Position numbers and translations under genes: made by a program
DNA from: Rhodococcoides kyotonense
Lineage (GTDB): Bacteria > Actinomycetota > Actinomycetes > Mycobacteriales > Mycobacteriaceae
Assembly: GCF_900188125.1 (NCBI RefSeq)
Contig: NZ_FZOW01000002.1
Location: 186,001-250,000 of the forward strand
Length of the DNA: 64,000 bases
Direction of reading: 5' to 3'
Notes under the pieces: generated by a model
Seen by the model: the letters and a program-made list of their open reading frames with translations, nothing else
Database searches by the model: none
Told to the model about the DNA's origin: nothing
Shown here: in pieces, positions 59,193 through 64,000 of the stretch
How the letters are laid out: every line of letters begins with the position of its first letter
Position numbering within the stretch: position 1 is the first letter of the stretch

Positions 59193-60626
59193 GTGAAGGG
59201 TTCTGTCTCCAAGCGCTGCAAATGCCCCATCGAGTACGACGCGCGTGGACGTCGGAAGTCGTGCCGCAAACCGCACGGCTCCTGGACGTTCCTCGTCGAC
59301 ATCGGCATCGACCCCGAGACAGGCAAACGCCAGCAGGTCCGCAAGTCCGGGTACCGCACCAGCGACGAAGCCGAGGCCGAACTCGCGAAGTTCCTCGTCA
59401 CCGTCGGAAACGGCCAGGTCTCCCACGATCGGCAGCTCACCGTCGAGGCCTACCTGCTGTCGTTCCTGGAGGCGAAGAAGGCAGCGGGGATGCGCCCGAC
59501 CGCGCTCCGTAGCTACACCCAGCACGTCCACTCCTACCTGATCCCGCACCTCGGCAGGCTCCGACTCGGTGACCTCCGGGGCCACCACATCGAGAAGATG
59601 CTCCAGGCGCTCGCCGAGCCGCCATCGGCGCCGGCCGTCGGCGCGAAGATCAGCAAGGGGAAACGACGCAACCCGAAGCCTCGCAGCGCGGCCACCATCC
59701 GCCGGATCCACGCGACACTGCGAAGCGCGTTGACATCGGCGCAGGCGAAGCACCTGGTGCCGTTCAACGCAGCGAAGAATCTGGAGCTACCGAAGGCTCG
59801 GCGGCCGAAGGTGAAGCCGTGGGAGGTCGACGAGCTCGGCACGTTCCTCGATCACGTCTCAGGTGAGCGGCTGGGTCCGCTGTTCGAGGTGTCCGCGATG
59901 ACGGGCCTGCGGCGCGGTGAGATGTGCGGCCTTCGATGGGACGACGTCGACCTCATCAACAAGGTGATCACGGTTCGGCAGCAACTCGTCGAGGTCGACG
60001 GCACCGGAATCGAGTGTGATTATTGCCACGGCGAGCACCGGCAGTTTCAGTTCGGAAAGCCGAAGACCGAGTCCGGTGAGGACCGCGTCGTCGACCTGGA
60101 CGAGCAGACTGCTGGAGTGTTGCTGGCGCACCGATTCGCGCAGGATGCCGAGCGGATGGCGTGGGGGAGCGGCTACTCCGATCACGGGTTGATCTTCGCC
60201 CGCGAGGACGGCACGCCGATACCGCCCCAGAGCGTCACAGAGCGCTTCAAGAAGGTCTGCCGGACCCTCGGGCTACGCGAGATCCGCCTGCACGATCTGA
60301 GGCACGGACAGGCCAGCCTTCTTCTCGCGGCCGATGTTCCGCTCGCTGTCGTGTCGAAGCGGCTCGGGCATTCGTCGATCGCGATCACCGCGGACACGTA
60401 CTCGCATCTGCTCAAGGGTGTCGGGTCGAAAGCAGCCGAGGCGGCAGCCGGTCTGGTGCCTCGGAAACCCCGTGACCAGGCGTTGCAGGAAACCGTCCGT
60501 GACCATTCGGTGACCACTTCGGGTGATCTTGAAGCCTCGGATACCGCCTCTGACCAGGAGTTGCCTGGTCAGGATGGTGCCCCCAGTAGGACTCGAACCT
60601 ACGACCTGCGGATTAAAAGTCCGTAG
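59193..60626 (+). CDS. int: Tyrosine recombinase / integrase
   Basis: The 477-residue integrase has an AP2-like N-terminal part (residues 1-65, with GSWTFLVDIGIDPETGKRQQ), a SAM-like core-binding domain (about 75-215), and the catalytic domain. Catalytic residues are visible: Arg in TGLRRGEMCGLRW, HDLRHGQAS (His and Arg), LGHSS and the tyrosine in ITADTYSHLL. An insertion with CDYCHGEH (about 272-279) lies between the first two motifs. The last 16 codons, APSRTRTYDLRIKSP plus stop, are read from the att core and tRNA gene in the opposite orientation. Start GTG 59193 follows gaggag. It overlaps tRNA-Lys by 52 bp. Confidence 0.95.
   Translation: MKGSVSKRCKCPIEYDARGRRKSCRKPHGSWTFLVDIGIDPETGKRQQVRKSGYRTSDEAEAELAKFLVTVGNGQVSHDRQLTVEAYLLSFLEAKKAAGMRPTALRSYTQHVHSYLIPHLGRLRLGDLRGHHIEKMLQALAEPPSAPAVGAKISKGKRRNPKPRSAATIRRIHATLRSALTSAQAKHLVPFNAAKNLELPKARRPKVKPWEVDELGTFLDHVSGERLGPLFEVSAMTGLRRGEMCGLRWDDVDLINKVITVRQQLVEVDGTGIECDYCHGEHRQFQFGKPKTESGEDRVVDLDEQTAGVLLAHRFAQDAERMAWGSGYSDHGLIFAREDGTPIPPQSVTERFKKVCRTLGLREIRLHDLRHGQASLLLAADVPLAVVSKRLGHSSIAITADTYSHLLKGVGSKAAEAAAGLVPRKPRDQALQETVRDHSVTTSGDLEASDTASDQELPGQDGAPSRTRTYDLRIKSP
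60499..60517 (-). promoter_or_regulatory. TGGTCAC direct repeat near attR (candidate integrase arm site)
   Basis: On the minus strand this reads GTGGTCAC-cgaa-TGGTCAC, the same unit and spacing as in the four interior modules. It lies within the integrase gene about 60-75 bp from the att repeat. Together with the 45794 cluster it gives TGGTCAC sites on both sides of the predicted attP. Confidence 0.55.
60575..60621 (-). repeat. attR: 47-bp copy within the intact tRNA-Lys gene
   Basis: Identical to 45654-45700. It covers the 3' CCA, T-arm and the 3' side of the anticodon arm, as is usual for integrases that insert in tRNA genes and rebuild them. Confidence 0.95.
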
Positions 60627-60650
60627 CTCTACCAACTGAGCTATAGGGGC
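60575..60650 (-). tRNA. tRNA-Lys (UUU)
   Basis: A complete cloverleaf with 3' CCA encoded. The acceptor 5' strand GCCCCTA pairs with TGGGGGC, and the anticodon loop CTTTTAA gives TTT (Lys). The gene serves as the attachment site of the 15-kb element and is restored by its right end. The integrase gene runs into it on the other strand. Confidence 0.97.
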
Positions 60651-60708
60651 GCGGATCGAAAGTGTAATGGTGCACATCGAGGGTCGAGCGAGGTACCCCC
60701 TTGCCTCG

Positions 60709-61962
60709 CTATCGCCCGAAGCTGCTGCAGCCTTCGGGTGCAGGCTTACCTGCGAGACGGTCGTCGATCCACGCGTGCGAACCAGGTAGTCCGGAGAGCG
60801 CGACGACGAGGTGTTCACCCACGTACTCCTCGAGCCGCACGTTCGCGCCGTGCGCGCACCACTCGTCGTACAAGGTTTCGGCGCCCTCGCGGGGGATCCA
60901 GAACTCCTGCTGTCCTTGATAGATGAAGACGGGCGTCGTCGGTGCGAGATCGCCACCCATGCGGGTGTCGGCGATGATCGCCTCGGCGATGGGAGTTCTG
61001 TCGACGTCGGGAATGTCGGACAGTGCTTGAACCGGTATCGGTGCCACCAGGCCGCCCGGTGCCAACAGGTAGATGCACATGTCCTTGGCGATCTGTGTCA
61101 GGCGCAGTCCGTTGGCGTTCATGAGCTGGAACATCTCCGGGTACTCACGGGCGACTCCCATGGCGGCCGAGAGGAACAGCGTCGACGCGGCGTTGGATCC
61201 GTTCATCGAACGCAACAGGATTCGATAGTCGATGGGCGCGCCGCCGAACGCAGTGCCGACAAGGTTGACGTCCGGGGCGTAGCTGGGGGCTAGCTGAGCT
61301 GCCCAGCCCGACGCGATCGCACCGCCCGAGTACCCGGTGATCGCGATGGGTGACTCGTGTGGCAGCCCGAGTTGCGGCAGATTCACCATGGCGCGCAACG
61401 CATCCAGGACGGCGTGTCCTGCCATACGGCCGGCGGCATAGGCCTGCCGAGGCCCCTGATGATCGGTGACGACGACGGCATAGTTCTTCGCCAGAAACAG
61501 TTGCACCGCAGCGATTTCCGGTGCGATTCCGCGTGGCATGGTCCACGACGGCGCGCAGGTGTTTCCGAGCGAGTCGATCGCCATGTTGTACGCGACGACC
61601 GGACGCGGGCCGGGTCCGGTCCACGGGGCGGTGGGGACGATCACAGTCGTCACGGCTGCGACAGGGCGATTCTTGGAATCGGTGGAGCGGAAAAGGATCT
61701 GGGTCGACCTGGTCGGCGTGATGAGCGGCCCGACGGTGACCTCCCGCGTATCGAGAACCGTTCCCGGAGCGAGCTGTTCGTAACCTTCGGGCGGATCGAA
61801 CCACGGTTCGCCCAACGGCGTCGGCTCGGCCAAGGAAGGGTCTTGGGGAGGCGACACGAAGTCCGACAATGGATCCGCGTCGACCGTGTGCGGGGATGCC
61901 AGAACGAGGCACAGAGCGAGAATCGTTGTTGCCGAACGGGTTAAGAGTTGTGCGCGGGACAT
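60709..61962 (-). CDS. Secretory lipase (LIP family)
   Basis: This 417-residue protein has a signal peptide (LLTRSATTILALCLVLASPHTVDAD). The mature enzyme shows the secretory-lipase pattern: PVVAYNMAIDSLGNTCAPSW, DHQGPRQAYAAGRMAG and the nucleophile elbow ITGYSGGAIASGWAAQL (serine about residue 212). GQQEFWIPREGAETLYDEWC and the His in LPGSHAWIDDRL likely supply the other triad residues. It is related to triacylglycerol lipases of actinomycetes and Candida (LIP family). It lies next to tRNA-Lys on the same strand. It is expected to be exported to break down external esters. Confidence 0.9.
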   Translation of the reverse strand: MSRAQLLTRSATTILALCLVLASPHTVDADPLSDFVSPPQDPSLAEPTPLGEPWFDPPEGYEQLAPGTVLDTREVTVGPLITPTRSTQILFRSTDSKNRPVAAVTTVIVPTAPWTGPGPRPVVAYNMAIDSLGNTCAPSWTMPRGIAPEIAAVQLFLAKNYAVVVTDHQGPRQAYAAGRMAGHAVLDALRAMVNLPQLGLPHESPIAITGYSGGAIASGWAAQLAPSYAPDVNLVGTAFGGAPIDYRILLRSMNGSNAASTLFLSAAMGVAREYPEMFQLMNANGLRLTQIAKDMCIYLLAPGGLVAPIPVQALSDIPDVDRTPIAEAIIADTRMGGDLAPTTPVFIYQGQQEFWIPREGAETLYDEWCAHGANVRLEEYVGEHLVVALSGLPGSHAWIDDRLAGKPAPEGCSSFGR

Positions 61963-62665
61963 GCTCTCACCTGGATTCGTAGTCGTCGTCGACCCGATGT
62001 GTTCTAGATCACAATAAATGCACTTCGATGCGGTGTGTGAAACATGGTCCGTGTCGATTTCGAACTGTTATCTGGAGCCTGGGACGAAATTCATTCGGAG
62101 GTAGGGGTTTATCGGCTCTCGGTGCAGATTCTGTGCCGAAGTATGTTGTGGCACACCGTATTCGGAATCCGGTATGGAAATCGATCGTGAGGATGTCAAT
62201 TCCATTATCCGAGACAGTAATTCGGAGTTCAATTACCTCTGTCGATACCGCTCGACAGTCATGAGTTCGGGTTTCCTGTCGTTTCGGTCCAATGCGGTGG
62301 ACAACCGGGCCGACGGCCCGTTTTCCGCTGCAGCGTTCGCGGGATCCGGTGTCGCCGATGTGAGATTTGCTTGGACGTCGCCAGCGCAGAATTGGGCGAG
62401 GCGCGAATCGGGGGCCAGTGCCGCAGGAAGTGAGTGCGCGGCGGAAAGGGGCGACCCGAGTGCGCACCCCCTGCAGCGCACTCGAGCCGCACAGAGCATA
62501 CCACTCGGATTGTTTGTTGCGGTCCTTCGAATTGTCCGATTCCCGGTTTATCAGGGACTTCCAAGCTGGAGGCCGGTCATTTCGTGCTCCGGTGAAGTAG
62601 GCTCGAATTTGCGGTACGCCCGCAGATAGAAGCGGGTCGCGTGGGTTCGGAGGGCACGGAAAGCA
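61963..62665. other. Gene-poor 700-bp stretch between lipase and TetR genes
   Basis: No gene is supported. The part from about 62010 to 62270 is visibly richer in A/T than its surroundings, with ATTCGG/CCGAAT-type words and TTATCCGAGACAGTAATTCGG. The stretch must contain the two divergent promoters. Open frames across it (for example 62174-62629) have no family-like sequence and no ribosome binding site. Confidence 0.6.
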
Positions 62666-63334
62666 ATGGCACAACAAGAGCGCGCACGTAGGACCCGGGC
62701 AGCGATCGTCGAGGCCGCGGCATCGGAGTTCGCCCGGCGCGGGTATGCGGCGGCGTCGGTCAACACCATCCTGGAAGGCTCGAACGCCACCAAGGGCGCG
62801 ATGTACTTCCACTTCCAGTCGAAGGAAGACCTGGCGAGGGCGGTGCTCAGCGCAGCCCTGGACAGATATGTCGCGATCACCGAGAGGTGGAAGAACTCGA
62901 CGCTGCACCCGTTCGAGGTGATCCACGGGATCATCGACGACATCGCCCGTGGTTTTCAGGCGGACGTCATCGTTCGAGCGGAGTTCCGTCTCATCGTCGA
63001 GCCCGAGTTCTACAGCGAGGTCCAGTCCGGCGGTGGACGAGTGTGGGGAATGGCAGGCCTGGAGCTGGCCCGTCGGGCTCAGTCCACGGGTGACCTCTCG
63101 GCCGAGTTCGCCCCCGAGAAGTTCATCAGGGTGTTGTCGGCGTCGCTTGCCGGTCAGCGGTACATGGCGGACCTCATCGCCGACAGCAGCGATCTCCGCG
63201 CGATGTTCGAGGAATCGCTCGAGGTCGTCCTGTTCGCGATGGCAACACCACAGTGGCTGGATCGGTGGCGGACCCACGGATGGCCCGAGAACACCGCCGC
63301 GGTCGTCGAAAATGCCTCTGACCTGCCGGTTTGA
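62666..63334 (+). CDS. TetR-family regulator, gamma-butyrolactone receptor-like (ScbR type)
   Basis: The N-terminal HTH (RTRAAIVEAAASEFARRGYAAASVNTILEGSNATKGAMYFHFQSKEDLARAVL) is very close to the ScbR/ArpA group of signal-molecule receptors. The ligand domain contains PFEVIHGIIDDIARGFQADVIVRAEFRLIVEPEF and ends with a family-like QWLDRWRTHGW. The 222-residue length is typical. Such proteins are repressors released by butyrolactone-type autoregulators. No butyrolactone synthase gene (ScbA type) is in this window, so it may be an orphan receptor. The start ATG 62666 has only a modest ribosome binding site. tRNA-Glu follows. Confidence 0.85.
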   Translation: MAQQERARRTRAAIVEAAASEFARRGYAAASVNTILEGSNATKGAMYFHFQSKEDLARAVLSAALDRYVAITERWKNSTLHPFEVIHGIIDDIARGFQADVIVRAEFRLIVEPEFYSEVQSGGGRVWGMAGLELARRAQSTGDLSAEFAPEKFIRVLSASLAGQRYMADLIADSSDLRAMFEESLEVVLFAMATPQWLDRWRTHGWPENTAAVVENASDLPV

Positions 63335-63371
63335 GTTTTCCGAGAGAAGTGTCCTAAGCTATCCCAGCTCC

Positions 63372-63412
63372 CAACGGAACGCCGTTGAGGGTAGCGCCGG
63401 AGCAATCCGGCG
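63372..63412 (+). terminator. Two hairpins between the TetR gene and tRNA-Glu
   Basis: Stem 1 is CAACGG (63372) with CCGTTG (63382). Stem 2 is CGCCGG (63395) with CCGGCG (63407), which ends one base before the tRNA. The first fits a terminator of the TetR gene, the second may aid tRNA 5' processing. Confidence 0.45.
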
Positions 63413-63413
63413 G

Positions 63414-63486
63414 GCCCCCTTCGTCTAGCGGCCTAGGACGCCGCCCTTTCAAGGCGGTAGCGCGGGTTCGAATCCCGTAGGGGGTA
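63414..63486 (+). tRNA. tRNA-Glu (UUC)
   Basis: The sequence starts GCCCCCTTCGTCTAGC, has anticodon loop CTTTCAA (TTC, Glu) and ends AGGGGGTA. The form is the standard actinobacterial tRNA-Glu. CCA is not encoded. Confidence 0.97.
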
Positions 63487-63591
63487 CGGTAGGACACGGT
63501 CGGAATTGACAAACCGGCCAGCAGTACAGCAGTCTCTTGCAGGCCGCCGCGGTTCGAAGCAGAAAAAACATCTGCTAAGGTTTGCGGCAGT

Positions 63592-63611
63592 GAATTTCAG
63601 AGATGAAATTC
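63592..63611 (+). other. Hairpin in front of tRNA-Asp
   Basis: A perfect 8-bp stem GAATTTCA/TGAAATTC with loop GAGA lies 7 bp before tRNA-Asp. Another stem, AGCAGA (63558) with TCTGCT (63571), lies before it. Processing or promoter-proximal structure is possible. Confidence 0.4.
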
Positions 63612-63617
63612 GAGCAA

Positions 63618-63691
63618 GGCCCTGTGGCGCAGTTGGTTAGCGCGCCGCCCTGTCACGGCGGAGGTCGCGGGTTCGAGTCCCGTCAGGGTCG
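63618..63691 (+). tRNA. tRNA-Asp (GUC)
   Basis: The cloverleaf begins GGCCCTGTGGCGCAG and ends CAGGGTCG; the anticodon loop CTGTCAC gives GTC (Asp). CCA is not encoded. Confidence 0.97.
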
Positions 63692-63828
63692 CAAAGTCGA
63701 TACGAAAGTATCTGACTTGCGTGCGGTAGCACCGGGTTTCCCGGTGGGTAGCGCAACAGGCCGGCATCGGAGTTTCGAGAGTTGTGGGAATTCCGAAGTC
63801 GGCTTTGGCATTGTCACCGGTGCCGCAC

Positions 63829-63905
63829 GGCCAGGTAGCTCAGTTGGTACGAGCGTCCGCCTGAAAAGCGGAAGGTCGCCGGTTCGATCCCGGCCCTGGC
63901 CACCA
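63829..63905 (+). tRNA. tRNA-Phe (GAA)
   Basis: The cloverleaf begins GGCCAGGTAGCTCAG and ends CCTGGCCACCA; the anticodon loop CTGAAAA gives GAA (Phe). CCA is encoded. Confidence 0.97.
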
Positions 63906-64000
63906 CAATTCGTAGTCGCGCTGTCGTATTCGATGCGCATCCGCCGAAATTCACGGCGAACATATTCTTCCCGATATCGCGCAGCCCACACGTGGCTCGG

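Larger units (their letters stand above)
45654..60621. mobile_element. Integrated phage-related element at tRNA-Lys(UUU), about 15 kb
   Basis: The element is bounded by identical 47-bp copies of the tRNA-Lys 3' half (45654-45700 and 60575-60621), with a tyrosine integrase reading into the right copy. The right part carries early-type genes (RepA-like ATPase, HTH proteins, repressor, integrase). The left and middle parts carry structural-type genes (minor-capsid-like protein, tape measure) and a WhiB-like gene. A terminase, portal, major capsid, protease or tail-tube gene was not recognised. It may therefore be a decayed prophage or a phage satellite that borrows those parts. Four 72-bp modules divide the interior. 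Confidence 0.93.

Noticed and set aside
60273..60956. Minus-strand ORF across tRNA-Lys containing APIAQLVELRTFNPQVVG
   Set aside because: It is a read-through of the tRNA gene and antisense of the integrase, not a protein.
62174..62629. Plus-strand frame of 151 codons in the A/T-rich region
   Set aside because: No ribosome binding site, no recognisable fold, and composition changes along its length as expected for non-coding DNA.
62009..63277. Minus-strand open frame across the TetR gene and the gene-poor region
   Set aside because: It runs antisense to a recognised TetR gene, lacks a ribosome binding site and shows no family sequence.
63683..63991. Minus-strand ORF with GRDRTGDLPLFRRTLVPTELPG
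   Set aside because: Antisense translation of tRNA-Phe and its surroundings, a common annotation artefact.

Overview
The window looks like a stretch of a high-GC mycolic-acid actinomycete chromosome, most likely Rhodococcus or a close relative. The basis is gene content and order: purQ, an M18 peptidase, purL, an SCP-like gene, purF, purM, a DUF3073 gene, a YgfZ-like gene, an aminotransferase, nitrobindin, sseC/cysA, a thioredoxin, lmeA, glnR, mshD, pst/phoU, an LCP protein, dus and desA. From memory this follows the M. tuberculosis Rv0788-Rv0824c neighbourhood. No database was searched, so all names rest on motifs and remembered family members.

Layout. Bases 1-10400 hold purine genes (3' end of purQ, purL, purF) mixed with a peptidase, a nucleoside phosphorylase, two membrane proteins (an alpha/beta-hydrolase and a CPBP protease) and an SCP-like gene. 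Bases 10485-15790 are a four-gene peptide-type ABC importer. asnB (15851-17668, minus strand) is bracketed by two related palindromic repeats, then comes purM. Bases 19106-22195 hold DUF3073, an overlapping MOSC/ygfZ pair and a class IV aminotransferase. Bases 22290-28209 are a complete cytochrome bd operon, cydABDC. Bases 28376-34083 carry nitrobindin with a tiny overlapping membrane ORF, a secreted hydrolase and a sulfur cluster (sseC, cysA, DUF4395 gene) preceded by a polycysteine leader ORF, then a thioredoxin and lmeA. Bases 34251-45271 hold glnR, mshD, a PHO-box-led pstSCAB operon, convergent phoU, an LCP ligase, dusB and desA.

Bases 45654-60621 are an integrated element of about 15 kb at tRNA-Lys(UUU). 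Identical 47-bp att copies bound it, and a tyrosine integrase lies at the right end. Its right part is an early region: integrase, repressor, HTH/excisionase-like gene, two small ORFs and a RepA-type ATPase. Its left and middle parts encode phage structural relatives (a tape-measure protein with an NlpC/P60-like site, and a minor-capsid-like protein fused to a HELGH domain), a WhiB-like protein and small ORFs. No terminase, portal, major capsid or tail-tube gene was recognised, so it is either a decayed prophage or a satellite-like element.

The most unusual observation is a 72-bp module present four times inside this element (47262, 49922, 51172, 55903). Each copy has ACCTGC-like + GGAT, six variable bases, TCCGAT, a GCAGGT-like box, then GTGGTCACN4TGGTCAC, with exactly 50 bp between the two conserved halves. 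The first half resembles the tRNA-Lys anticodon-arm part of the att core. The second half resembles TGGTCAC repeats near both element ends. The modules cut the element into three multigene blocks and could be secondary recombination sites, operators or processing signals.

Bases 60709-64000 return to the chromosome: a secreted lipase, a gene-poor 700-bp stretch, a TetR/ScbR-like regulator and tRNA-Glu, tRNA-Asp and tRNA-Phe.
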